Shown one piece after another: positions 36,605-47,706 of a DNA stretch of 64,000 nt. This DNA comes from Impatiens glandulifera. Its lineage: Eukaryota; Streptophyta; Magnoliopsida; Ericales; Balsaminaceae. The notes under the pieces were generated by a model, which ran no database searches, had not been told where the DNA came from, and was given only the letters and a program-made list of their open reading frames with translations. The position numbers and the translations under genes are program-made. The stretch is taken from contig NC_061867.1 in NCBI RefSeq assembly GCF_907164915.1, positions 62,001 through 126,000 on the forward strand. Reading direction: 5' to 3'. Positions within the stretch are counted from its first letter, which is position 1. Each line of letters starts with the position of its first letter.

Positions 36605-37111
36605 ATGGCCGGTCGCGGCAAAGCGTTGGGATCCGCAGCTTCTAAGAAGGCGCAATCCAGAAGTAGTAAGGCCGGATTACAATTTCCTGTTGGTCGTATT
36701 GCTAGGTTTTTGAAGGCCGGTAAGTATGCAGAGCGAGTTGGTGCCGGATCCCCAGTTTATCTTGCTGCAGTTCTCGAGTATTTGGCTGCCGAGGTACTAA
36801 CTAGTATTTCTTTTCTTCTCTTACTTATTCGAAAGCCTGTGTTTTTAGGGTTTGACCCTCTCTCTCTCTCTCTCTCTCTCTCTCAACAGGTTCTTGAATT
36901 GGCCGGAAACGCTGCCAGAGATAACAAAAAGACCAGGATTGTTCCACGACACATTCAACTTGCTGTAAGAAACGATGAAGAACTCAGTAAGCTCCTTGGC
37001 GATGTCACAATCGCTAACGGCGGTGTCATGCCTAACATTCACAATCTTCTTCTCCCAAAGAAGGCCGGCGGCTCATCAAAGGCTGCTGCTGCTGCCGCGG
37101 ATGACGAGTAG
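36605..37111 (+). CDS. canonical histone H2A (one intron)
   Basis: A nucleosome core histone that pairs with H2B in the nucleus. Exons are 36605-36793 and 36890-37111, giving 136 residues. The 96-bp intron (GT at 36794, AG at 36889) ends in a long CT tract that serves as the polypyrimidine stretch. The histone fold is complete: [60 protein letters not shown] and [15 protein letters not shown]. The acidic-patch residues EYLAAE and NDEE are present. The tail is [14 protein letters not shown]. It lacks the SQEF end of H2A.X, and the docking and loop sequences are not those of H2A.Z, so it is replication-type H2A. Reading through the intron gives a spurious 168-codon frame. The intron position after ...AAE is common in plant H2A genes. 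Confidence 0.95.
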   Translation: MAGRGKALGSAASKKAQSRSSKAGLQFPVGRIARFLKAGKYAERVGAGSPVYLAAVLEYLAAEVLTSISFLLLLIRKPVFLGFDPLSLSLSLSQQVLELAGNAARDNKKTRIVPRHIQLAVRNDEELSKLLGDVTIANGGVMPNIHNLLLPKKAGGSSKAAAAAADDE

Positions 37112-37831
37112 TAATCAATCCATTCATGAAGGGTTGGTTGTATTTTGCAGAGAAAATTATATATATCATCCTGGCCACCACCATGTTACTGATTCTATTA
37201 CTGTTTTATGTTTCTCTTTCCTTAATTAGCTGTTATCTGAAATATTAGAAATAGAATTGTCCACTTTCAACCTCAACTAATGTTTTGCTGTTGTTAGCTG
37301 TGAATAATAGAAATAAAATTGTTAGTTAAACATTCAATTTGAAATATACCCAGAAGAATATTCATTCTCTCCTCTCCTCTCTTCTCTTCTCTTCTCCTCT
37401 CTTCATTCAGAACATAAAATGAAAGAACAACAAGATTGATTATGAATTCGATCAAACAAATGATACTCTATCCATGTCAACATTCTTCTCCAATCCCTAA
37501 TACAGAAAACCTTCCTGTAATTCATGCAATCCTTGGTCCAATGCACCACATTGAAGGCTAAATTGTGTACTAGTACAATCAATAATCTGTTATATCCAAA
37601 CCTCTAAACCCACCCACCCTCGAGAGCGCTTGCTTGCTTGCTTGCTCCCTCCCTCCCTATCAGGCCACCTTTCATTTTCCTGCCCAATAGAAGAGAAATG
37701 AGAAACCACTCATGTTTTGATTAATTTTTTTCTTCTTAAAAATAAAAAAAGAGAAAAAATGTACAGCTTTATGGTTACCTCCTATACCTGCTGTCTGGCT
37801 GGTTAAAAGAAAGAACATGTTTTTTTAAGTA
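37112..37831. other. spacer between converging H2A and formin genes
   Basis: 3' flanks of two convergent genes. It contains CT-rich TCTCCTCTCCTCTCTTCTC runs (37366-37405) and tetranucleotide runs CTTGCTTGCTTGCTTG then CTCCCTCCCTCC (37628-37657). No gene. Confidence 0.6.
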
Positions 37832-40800
37832 CTATGTCTCATCATCTGAACTAGAACTTGAAGTGTCCATCCTCTGCCTGGCAGCAATTACAGGATGAAG
37901 CCGTTGTTGAAGAGTTGTTGGATCTGGTTGCTGGCGGGCTGCTTCTGAAGATGTTGTGGCTTTGTCTTCTTTCCCTGGATTTCTATTTGGCTGCTTTCTC
38001 GGGGCGGCGGCAGCAGCATCTTTTACCTCTTTGCATACCTTATCCAATATTATCAGGAAATCTCTTACTATAATAAACAATCTCAATCCTTCAGACTTTC
38101 CTGCACTACCATGGAAGTAATCCACAGTACTCTTCACTAACCCCATTATCCTCTTCTCGTCTTCCAGCAATGACGTGATGTCCACTTCTGCATTCTGAAC
38201 AAAACTCTTTAGGGCTTCGAGGAATCCCTTGTCACCATCCTCTTCTACACTCTTCATATCATTGTTCAAGAACTCATGTGCTTTCACAAGTTGGCTCCCC
38301 AATCTAGAAACCGAACTCATTAAGCCATCTGCATCCAATGCAGCAGCTTTTCTAACATTCTCTAGGTCACTTCCTAAGCTTGCAACAACCTCAAGCCCAA
38401 GAATTCGATAGTACTCGTCGGTTTCATGATTTGTGTCTTTGTTGGTAATAATAATAATGTCATCATCAGACTTGACACTCTGTCTCTCTCTAGCGGCGGC
38501 GGCCTTTATACCCTCCGACCTTATTATTTCCTGGACAACAAAGTGAAGGAGTGTAGTTTTCCCATCTGTTCCTTTTACATCCGACAATTTCAATAGTGTG
38601 TCAAGCTTGAATGCTTGTGCCCCACCTCTGAACGTCCCATCATTCATGCGATTGCCTGTCTTCAGAACTGCTTCCAGCAGTTTCAGAAATAACCGGTTCT
38701 TCCTAAGTTCAGAGCAAGCCGCCTGCAATAAACAACAGAAAACACCTTTATATTTTATTGAGAATATTCAGAAGCAATGATCACCAGGATTAATCTTCTT
38801 TACCTCCAGTACAGTAAAGGATTCCTTAATCATTGCGGTTTCATCATGCAGAGTGCACATAAAAAGTAAGGACTCCACCCTCTTAAACACAAATGGGATT
38901 TCTACTAGTGCTTTAAGAAAGCGGTCTGCCGAGCCTAGAAGGGAAAGATCCCCACTGTAAAGCCTGAGCTTCAATTCTTCCTCTGCAGTCGGCCCCATTT
39001 TCAACAATGTTTCAAGAAGCTCAGAGGGAAGTTCGTTTCCTGCATCATCATCACCATCATTCAAGGGTGTTCACGTTTTGTGTATAACACAAACAGAAAA
39101 AGAAGAGGAAATCCATACCTTGTACAAGTGCATCATGAATTTCTTCAGTTGTTACGTTCCATGCTCGCAGAAGAATAGATAAATTTTGGGACTTCTTTGA
39201 TTCAATAATGTAAACATTCTGTGTGGAAGGGTCCTCGGAAGAAGAGCCTTTCTTCAAATCATTTTTGTTATTCCCAGGTGCCGCATACCCAAACAGGCTT
39301 TCTATCATATCTTCATTAAACCTGCAGAATTGGCAGCAGAAGCATCAGCTGAGATGATAATTATCTGTCTTCATAGCCAATGAAGAAGAAAGATGCCGTC
39401 ACTTACTGGAATGAGCCAGCTTTAATTTGATGCCAAACCATTGACTGGTCGGGATTAGCAAGAACCTTATCCCAGAAGAAAGGCTTCAATTTAGTTTTGG
39501 GATTGGAAGGATCACCTTCAACCTCTCCTCCTCCAGTATAAGCATTTGCTTGATTTGCTGCACCAGTTGAAGGCCTAGGTGGCTTCAACCCCATGGCTGG
39601 TGGCCGAGGTGGAACAGGTCCAGTTCTAGGTGGTGGTGGAGCAGGAGGTCTAGGGCCAGTTTTAGGAGGAGGAGGTGGCGGCGGTCCTGGAGGAGGGGGA
39701 CGGCTTCCCAAAGGAGGTTTTGGCGGTGTAGTAGGAGGAAGGGGTGGAGGAGGTGCTGCTGCAGCAGCAGCCACAACCCTGCCAGGTGGCGGCTTTAGAG
39801 GCGGCATTCCAGGAGGGGGATTGAGATTAGAAGATGAAGACGACACTACGTTTGAATTTTCCACTGTTATTGTCGTTGTTTTAGGAGGAACATCGGCTGT
39901 AAGAACTTCTAAAGGCTGAATAACTGATGTATTTGAAGCAGCAATATTGTTGTAGTTTCCGTTATTAAATGAAGGATTATTGTTCTTCCCATCACTAACT
40001 GAGTTCCCTACATTAAACGGTTTATATGGAGAACCTGAAAGTAACAATTTACACTATGAATAAAACATTTACATGCTTAAAAGGGAGGAGGGAAGGGGAA
40101 GAGGGACATACTAGCAGCTGAATAGTCACTCATGCTTAAGCTGAGAAGAGGCCTGTCATCATTCAAAGGACCAGCAGAGCCCGTCATACAAATTCTGGTA
40201 TAACAAAGAAAAATCATCCCAACAACAGCAAATGTGACAGTTGCCGTGACAACAACAGCAATGACAACTGCTCGATTTCCACCATCAGGCTTATTTGGTG
40301 CAGATGTAGGAGAAGAGTCAGCTCCAACCGATGGCTGTATGTCTGGACTACTGAAATTAGGTGGGAAAAACGGAGGGCTTCGTCGTGATCTGGGTGAGGG
40401 TGGAGAAACTGGAAGCTCAGAGCCTGAAGAAGACGGGCTAGGAGCCAGCTCATGATCTATACTTGGAGATGGGGATGGGGATAGAGATGGAGATGGAGAT
40501 GGTGATGGTGATGGTGTAAGTATAGGTATTAGATTTTGAAGGAATCGACGATGATTAGATTGAGGCCCAACAAATTCAACAAATCCAATATACCAATGCT
40601 TAGGCCAACTCTCATCTTCACCTGAAGAGAGGACTGGAATGTTGTTCCTTCTTAAACATTCTAGAAACCTTTGCTTTCCGTCGTCTCGAGGCAGGCCATC
40701 CACATTATGATGATGGTGAAATATGCTAGGCCTTGGTCGTTCAAAGTTTTCACCACCTGAGTTTATTAGCTCAAGCTTACAACTAACCAATATTGGTTTT

Positions 40801-41125
40801 GCCTGCAATTTGAATGAAGGGTGGTTGTATTGCATCAGAGAAGTGATCACATTTGAACCAAGATTTTTGAATAATATTTTTAAAGAATAATAAGGGTTGA
40901 CTTGACTGACAGCAATTGAATCCGAATAGACATAAAAATATCTTTTAAAGGAAAGGAAGAGTCTAATACCGTATCCATGTTATTAATCTGGCCTGAATCT
41001 GAATAGAATTGCTTCTCGGAGGAGGAGGATCTTCTTCCTGTATCAACATCCTCTTCTGAAGCAGCAGTTGCTATCATAGCAAACAATAATATGACTAGGC
41101 TTATAATTACTTCCCTCACACCCAT
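37832..41125 (-). CDS. class I formin-like protein
   Basis: A membrane-anchored actin nucleator. The six-exon model is 41125-40970, 40802-40112, 40034-39407, 39321-39119, 39039-38804 and 38722-37832. All introns are GT-AG and in frame, giving 934 residues, the usual size. It has a signal peptide (1-22, IISLVILLFAMIATAA) and an extracellular region with Ser-Pro repeats (TPSPSPSPSPSLSPSPSPS), the cell-wall-contacting type. A membrane segment lies near 229-252 (AVVIAVVVTATVTFAVVGMI). The Pro-rich FH1 region (about 310-440, PPPPPP and RPPPPGPPPPPPP) binds profilin. The FH2 domain follows, with KPFFWDKVLANPDQSMVWH, FNEDMIESLFGY, LVQGNELPSELLETLLK and TLLKLSDVKGTDGKTTLLHF. The C-terminus is short and rich in Ser and Asp. 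No lesions are seen. The subfamily number is not assigned. Confidence 0.93.
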
Positions 41126-41978
41126 TTCTACCTGAATTAAGTAGTGACCGAACCGTACAATACACCTTTCATTTCATCACCACTACTTAGTTCGTGAACA
41201 ACAACAACATGCAAAATCCCTTGATATATCAATCACCCAATGATCTTCTTTGCTGCTTTCTCCCTTGGGCTGTTAAGCTGAATAAAATGCAGGAATCTGA
41301 ACAACTTAACAAAACCCAAAAATTTCTAAATCTCTCAAGAAATCCCAAGAATCGGCACCAATCAAGAAACGCAAAAACCTTGAAATCCGGAGCACCAACC
41401 CAACCTGTTCCCCTGGATTTACAGCCTTTGAGTCGAAAGGAGGAATCTATTAGGGTAATCCTTCTCCCATATGATGTGATCAGATCCAACGAGAAGGAGA
41501 ACCCTAATACCCCCGGTCGATGAAAATGGGAAAAAGGGGTATCAAGAGTTGCGTAGTTTGACCGATAAATCCCCCAGGGAGGGAAAATGGTTGAAAAAAA
41601 CTACCGCGTGAAAGCTGCCAAGAGAGAGAGAGAGAAAGAGAGAAATCAGGGAGGCAGATTATTCTGATATCGATATCCCAATTTGGAGCGTGAACTTGAA
41701 ATCGAATTCCTTTTAGCTTGTAACCCGTTCCAAATTAGAAAATATGGGGATGAAGCAGAACACAAAATGGTCAATAATCTCGACAATGACGCGGGCGGAA
41801 AAGAGCCGTCTTTTTTAGAAAGCAAGAGTTCCTTTTTATTGAATGGGGGGTTTGACTTTTAGAATACTTCAACATCACTATTATTTAGTGAATGAATCGT
41901 CTTTAGAATACATCAACATAAAAATAAAAATTGTTTGTTTGAAAGGCACTATAGGATTTTAAGATAAGTTAATATTTG
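41126..41978. promoter_or_regulatory. upstream region of the formin gene
   Basis: Probable promoter and leader of the minus-strand formin. It includes a GAGAGAGAGAGAAAGAGAGA stretch (41621-41645), read as a CT tract on the gene's strand. No TATA box is obvious. ORFs here (41194-41523) show no family resemblance. The MULE 2 end follows at 41979. Confidence 0.4.
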
Positions 41979-42432
41979 GGGAAATTTGACGAAATAACCC
42001 TGATAATAAAGATTATTTCCAAATTTAGTATAGCTAGAATAAATTTAGCAAATATAATTTTTTGTCATTAGCAAAAGATATTTTTACCCCTTAATTAAAA
42101 ATATGCTCTTTTTTTTATTTCTCAACCCATTTTCCCTCTCTCTCCCTCCATTTCAGTCTCCTCTTTCTTCCTCAACCCTCAAATCTCTCTTCTCTTCTTT
42201 CCCGAGATCAAAGCGAAACCACAAAACAAAAGAGTCGATCGATCAACTCCCCGAGGTAACGCCGGAATGCCTTCATCATTTCAGGTGAGTTATGCCCGTT
42301 TTCCGTCGTTTTCTTTGCATGCATACTGAAACGGAAGAAATGGTTTAGGGTTTAGGGTTTGGTTTAAGATTTTAGATGATGGCTGAATGATTTTAAGGGG
42401 TGGCTGAATAGTTTAGGGTTTAATATCCATCT

Positions 42433-42690
42433 GTTGTAGGCGTCGTAGTCGAAAATGCATATATCGTCTGCGAAAATACATCTGTCGCAGACGAAAATGC
42501 ATCTGTTGCAGGCGAATATGCATTTGTCGCCTGCGAATATGCATCTGTCGCCTGCAAAAATTGTACATTTGTCGCCTGCGAAAATTGCGCATCTGTCGCC
42601 TGCGAAAATTGCGCATCTGTCGCCTGCGAAAATTGCGCATCTGTCGCCTGCGAAAATTGCACATCTGTCGTCTGCGAAAATTGCATTTGC
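42433..42690. repeat. 24-bp minisatellite, left arm of MULE 2
   Basis: Tandem units of the type GCGCATCTGTCGCCTGCGAAAATT with shorter 21-23-bp variants at the left (GCATCTGTCGCAGACGAAAAT). Because 24 is divisible by three, all frames stay open and give periodic peptides such as AIFAGDRC and DAQFSQAT. I treat these as artefacts. Confidence 0.9.
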
Positions 42691-43264
42691 ATGTGTTGGG
42701 TTCTTGTTATTGAGCAAAAAATGAGGTAAAATGTTATTGTCCTTTGTGTTTTGTAAGATAAAGTATCATTTTTTTTTTCTTCAAGGAAAGTGAACTTTGT
42801 TTCCCTAAAGAAGTACGGTGATACGGGATGAATATGAACGGGCTGGATAGGAAAGTAGGGAAACATACAATGCTGTTCTCTGTCTCTAAAGGTGGTCCGG
42901 TATTGCCCTCGGAGGCTGACCGGAGAGATCAGATAAAATAGTGACCGGAGTTCTTCTTTAGAAGTTTGCTTTATTGGATTAAACGAACTTTTGTGGGGTT
43001 AGATGGAATTGTATAATTAATAGTTTCTTCCCTTTGTAACTTTGCTCATACACAAATCTAATAACAATTTCTTTCTTTTTCTTAAACAAAAATTGAATGT
43101 CATTAAACTAGAATTAAACTAGCCTAGAAAGTTGATTTAACCCAGTAAGTGAGTGACATGATCTACACAACATACCAAATGGAAAAGAATACAATATTGC
43201 ATTGATTTTTGAAAGGACACTAATATCTATTGACCAATAGAATAGAAAACATTTCTTTGATACT

Positions 43265-44115
43265 CTAATTCATTATTGTGTTACAAAAGGAAGAATGGAG
43301 TAGTTCAATGAGCATTCTTTTCTCAAGGAATCCATCAAGAAACCTTGAGAATTTCTGAAAAGACTCCTGAGGAATATCAACAGTGCCCACTCGTTTCATC
43401 CTCTTCTTTCATTCTTTTTGCTTTTCCAACTACTTCTTCTTCCTCGACGCATTCCCTCCATAACACTTTGCCAACACATTTTTTCTCATGGCCGAAATCC
43501 TTAATTAAAGACAAGGAAAAACAATAACAATGATAATACATCCTCAAAAAGATGATGATATAACAACCAAGTAAGTAAATATGATGTGTAATAACAGGAC
43601 CCACACACCTATAAAACACAAAGCAGAGAACAATAACTAACAGAAGGTAGTTGATTATATCGAAAGAGATATAAATGGGAACTTACTCACTATATCTTTC
43701 GGTAAACAATATCACCCACACGAGCCTTTTTGGTTGATCGCATACCGGTTACAACATATCCCACTTGCCCCACTAATAGAATCTCTGTTGGTGTAAGCTC
43801 GGGGTGCATATCCCCATCTCTGAAGCTTCAGCTTCATAAGTATTACCACTTGCTGCAAATGTAATATCATCCCTTTTGCAAAATTCCATCAACAACCATC
43901 ACATGACAAATAACTCACTTGTATTCATCATAATAATAGTCGAGTAAAAGCATATGTAATGGAAGACTAGACTTCCCACAAGGAGGAGGGATTCGTTCTA
44001 TGACAGCAGAAAGAACCGTCTCAAGTCCTTGACCAGTCTTGGCAGATGTTAAAAGGGCGGATTCTGGGTCCAAATCAAACATAGATTTCAATTGAGTTGG
44101 TTCCGGATCCAGAAG
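43265..44115 (-). pseudogene. GUF1: captured GUF1 (LepA-type translation factor) fragments
   Basis: Two pieces of a mitochondrial/organellar LepA-family GTPase gene, in parental order. 44115-43691 reads QLKSMFDLDPESALLTSAKT, GQGLETVLSAVIERIPPP, LLLDYYYDEYK, then MHPELTPTEILLVGQVGY and VTGMRSTKKARVGDIVYRK. It ends at a donor GTGAGTAAG (43690). 43510-43265 begins after an AG acceptor with ISAMRKNVLAKCYGG and holds KKRMKRVGTVDIPQESF, the conserved C-terminal tail. The central exons between them are missing, as are the N-terminal G-domain and everything before it. Several in-frame stops and a frameshift (near 43830-43905) rule out a working protein. Intron borders show that capture was from DNA, not cDNA. 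The full GUF1 gene must lie elsewhere. Confidence 0.88.
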
Positions 44116-44365
44116 TAAATGGGTATAATGATGGAAGCAAGGTTGTTGATTTGAATATCTTGGAAAGTCTGTAGGATAAAGCCATACCAGAGGGTCTAAC
44201 TCTAGAGGATTAGGGTATTGATTGAGCGGAAAAAAGACGGTTTTGTGTTCATTTGCCGACGGAAATGGCCTATACTACTTTGCCACGCAACTCTATTCTT
44301 TCCAGCGGCTTCTATTGATCCTAAACCGCGACTGCGCGAGCGAAAGAACCTTTGAAACTTCTATT

Positions 44366-44545
44366 GCAATTTTCGCAGGCGACAGATGCGCAATTTTCAC
44401 AAACGACAGATGCTCGCAGGCAACAGATGCATATTCACAGGCGACAGATGTATATTCGCAGGCGACAGATGCATATTCGCCTGCGACAGATGCATTTTCG
44501 CCTGCGACAGATGCATTTTTGCCTGCAACGCCTACAACAGATAGA
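44366..44545. repeat. 24-bp minisatellite, right arm of MULE 2
   Basis: The inverted counterpart of 42433-42690, with units such as TTCGCAGGCGACAGATGC and degenerate 21-mers (ATTCGCAGGCGACAGATGCAT). It creates short periodic ORFs that are not genes. Confidence 0.9.
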
Positions 44546-44997
44546 TATTAAACCCTAAACCATTCAGGCACCCCTTAAAATCATTCATCCACCATCTAAA
44601 ATCTTAAATCAAACTTTAAACTCTAAACCATTATTCCGTTTCAGTATGTATGCAAGGAAGTGACGGAAAAACGGGCATAACTCACCTAAAATGATGAAGG
44701 CATTTCGGCATTACCTCGGGGAGTTGATTGATCGACTCATTTGTTTTGTGGGTTCGCTTGGATCGTCGGGAGAGAAGAAGAAGAGAGATTTGAGGGTCGG
44801 GGAAGAAAGAGGAGACTGAAATGGAGAGAGAGATGAAAAATGGGTTGGGAAATAAAAAAAGGCATATTTTTAATTAAGGGGTAAAGATGTCTTTTGCCAA
44901 TGACAAAATGTTATATTTGCTAAATTTATTATACCTATGCTAAATTTAGAAATAACCTTATTATTAGGATTATTTCGTCAAATTTCCCAATATTTTG

Positions 44998-45330
44998 ATA
45001 TCTTCATTTTTTAAATTGTGAGATTACAATTATAATAAAATTTTAAGTTTATAAATAATTTAATTTTACAATTTAATACGATTTTACATTATATTTAAAA
45101 ATTAAAAAATAAAGTTATTATTTATTTAAATTAATTAATTAAGTATAATTTTTTATAGTGTTATTTAATTATTATTATTTAATTAATTTTATATTTAAAT
45201 ATATAATTTTTAAATTGACTAAAAATAAAATACTTAATTATATATATAAATAATAATATTATATAACTATTGTTTTTTCAAATTAAAATTTTACGATTTT
45301 TAAATTTGTAAACAATTTTAGGTAAACTGT
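44998..45330. repeat. AT-rich relic related to the MITE at 31697
   Basis: Shares long AT-rich stretches with 31840-32170, such as AAAAAATAAAGTTATTATTT and AAATACTTAATTATATATAT, but has no clear ends or target duplication. Probably a truncated copy of the same MITE. Confidence 0.5.
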
Positions 45331-45971
45331 TTTACCAAAATGCAAATATGTTTAATTATTATTTTTATAGGCCATAACTTATTTGTAAAATTTATTAAAA
45401 TATTTCAGTTTATTAAACACAAAAGGTGAAAAGTTACTGTTCATATATTATTTACTATTAACAAGCTGAAAGTATATCTGCACAAGGGGACTTGAGTGTC
45501 TTCATGCATTTGCAATTCTGCTTCTGAAACAAACACATTATAAGGATGATTACTAGTTCTACCACTTGTTATTCTTCTCACAGCATATACATATATAGTG
45601 TTGTAATTGGACTAGATTTCTTCTTCTTGTTCTGTTGGTACTCCATCTGCGGATTTGAAGTTTGTGACCAACAAACTGGCACCTCATAGTGATTGAGAAA
45701 GGAATATTGATGATATGATGAAAGAAGACAGAGAAGAAAAAAAGATTGGTAATGTTAAAAATTCAAAAACAAATAATGGATTTTATTTTATTTCATGGCT
45801 CTCTAAGGTTGTTGGGAGACTGACTAGGGGGATAGATTTATTATTATCTCACAATAAGTTTCTTGAAATGCTTGGTAAAACTAATCTCTTCTCTATACCT
45901 TATATGTAGTATTATATGTCAATAGTGTATGTAAAAAATACAAGATTAGTTAGCTACTTCAGCAGTATTAA
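45331..45971. other. spacer, no supported gene
   Basis: Moderately complex DNA. A 64-codon frame at 45715-45909 and a minus-strand stretch near 45680-45610 (GASLLVTNFKSADGVPTEQ) could be exon relics, but I recognise neither and see no full gene model. Confidence 0.3.
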
Positions 45972-46903
45972 GAGCATCTCCAGCGCATGACCTGTGCCCG
46001 CATCGGACAGCGTGAAAAAGGGCAGGTCATTGGTTTTTTTCATTTTTTGAATTGGAGATAAAAGTAAAAAGAGGGCAGTGCCATCTATGCCGGTCATGCC
46101 CTCTTCTGACTTTTTCATATTATATTATATAATATAGGAATATTAGTTATATATTTAATTATAATATTTTTTCCTACTATTTTTAAGTAACATTATTATA
46201 ATAACAATGTTAAATAAATATATATTATAAAGTTTTACTATAAGATATAAGATAGGAATATTAATTATATATTAAATTATAATAATATTAATTATATATT
46301 TAATTATAAAAATATTATAATATATTTTAAATTATAAAAATATTTTATATTTTATTATAATATAGAAATATTAATTATATATTCTCAAACTTTCTTATAA
46401 TATAGGAATATATGTTATATATTCTCAAATTTATTCTTGTAATGGTAAATTAATATATTTTTCTATTAATTATATTAACATGTTTTATATCGTTATAAAT
46501 TATATCCGTTATAAAATATTTTCTATTAATTATATTAATATGTTTTAAAGGTGAAATTTTCAAATTCTCCTATAATATATATAATACAGAAATATTACTT
46601 ATATATTTAATTAATAAATATATATTTTAAATAAATTAATATATTTTTTTATTAATTATATTAACACGTGAGTTTAAAATCTCAAATTTTCCTATAATAT
46701 AGGAATATTAGTTATAATATTCCTATATTATAAATTAGTTATTTATTTAAAATAGTATAAATAAAATTTATTATTTAGATAAGAGGGCGGGCCGGAAGCA
46801 TTGGAGTGTTTTGGCCAAGTACAATGTGTGCCCGCTTTCTACTGATGTGGAATATTGATTTCACAAAATAAGAGGGCAGATGTCTTGTGCGCTGCTGATG
46901 CTC
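45972..46903. mobile_element. PIF/Harbinger-type MITE
   Basis: Ends GAGCATCTCCAGCG and (inverted) GAGCATCAGCAGCG with a 3-bp TAA duplication (45969-45971 and 46904-46906). Subterminal GAGGGCA / TGCCCTC motifs occur near both ends. The AT-rich interior has no coding sequence. The 3-bp TWA duplication with GAGCAT-type ends points to Tourist-like elements. About 930 bp. Confidence 0.7.
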
Positions 46904-46906
46904 TAA

Positions 46907-47706
46907 GGCTCCATAATTGAGTGGCTGTATATAATAAAAGAGTAATCTTCATCATTTACTAAAAGCTCTACCTACTACTAGCATTTCATATATTGGCTAT
47001 TAATTATGTGCTAATGCCGCAGATCATAATAATAATATCATTTGGCCTTCTTCTTTTTCATAGACATCTGCAGCAGTAATAATAATAATAACAAAGCCCA
47101 ACTACTACTAACATTTCATCATTTAAGTGCATGGTGTGGTGTGCTGGTTCCTTGAGTAAGAATCTTGGATGGAGTGGCATTCAAAGTCATGGCACAACAG
47201 TCTTTGACACACAAAAAAACTGTTCCTCTTATCATCCCTTAGAGTTAGAGAGTCCTTACTTGCAATCAATCAAACGCCCATAGCAAACCCCAGATACACA
47301 TACTAATCAACTCATCAACATTGGTTGTGCATTGCCTGAGATGCTGACATCAAATTTATCAATACTAATATCTAGTCCAACAACACACATACCACAGATC
47401 AAGACCTAAAACATGAAAACCCACTCATATCATGTTCTTCCTAATATGTTTTTGCTATTACAAAGGACATCTAATCATGCAGCCAATTCATAGTTTGAAT
47501 TTATGTGCAAGCCGATCACTCTTCTCTTCATTTGGCACAAAGCAGAATGTTTTTTCATAACAACAATACATTACTAGAAAATAAAAATAAAACTCAATCC
47601 ATCTAAAAGCTATAAAGAGAGAAAAACAAACAAGAAAAGGCCCCTTTGAGAGACTATAACTAACCTTTCAATTTTCACCATATTTCCTTTCTTAATCATG
47701 AACTTG
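46907..47706. terminator. 3' flank of the first HSL1-like gene
   Basis: Gene-free. 47520-47690 resembles 51780-51910 (TTCATTTGGCACAAA, ACTAACCTTTCAA), so the duplication that made the receptor pair included some 3' flank. No other feature. Confidence 0.5.

Larger units (their letters stand above)
41979..44988. mobile_element. Pack-MULE (MULE 2) carrying GUF1 fragments
   Basis: A 3.0-kb element with ends GGGAAATTTGACGAAATAA and the inverted match at 44970-44988. It is flanked by AATATTTG / AATATTTTG (a 9-bp-type target duplication with a one-base slip). The inverted repeats extend about 0.7 kb. They include CT-rich leader-like sequence, an ATG with splice donor (CATTTCAG|GTGAGT at about 42267-42289 and its inverted copy) and a 24-bp minisatellite at the inner edge of each arm. 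The middle holds captured GUF1 sequence (43265-44115). There is no transposase, so it would need a partner. MULE 1 shares the ends. Confidence 0.8.

Noticed and set aside
36605..37111. Histone H2A.Z or H2A.X
   Set aside because: No SQEF C-terminus and no H2A.Z-type docking sequence; the core matches canonical H2A.
36975..37229. 84-codon ORF overlapping H2A exon 2
   Set aside because: Out-of-frame shadow of the histone coding sequence.
39593..39919. Glycine-rich protein ORF on the plus strand
   Set aside because: It is the antisense of the proline-rich FH1 region of the formin.
41194..41523. 109-codon ORF upstream of the formin
   Set aside because: Falls in the formin promoter/leader region, low-complexity Gln/Asn/Lys composition, no family.
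42364..42866. Overlapping ORFs of 83-148 codons in several frames
   Set aside because: They are produced by a 24-bp minisatellite whose unit length keeps all frames open. The peptides are purely periodic and the locus is a MULE arm.
42433..44545. Possible CRISPR-like repeat-spacer arrays
   Set aside because: Units are head-to-tail without unique spacers, and the genome is a plant.
45715..45909. 64-codon ORF with a hydrophobic middle
   Set aside because: Too short and unsupported by any motif or gene structure.
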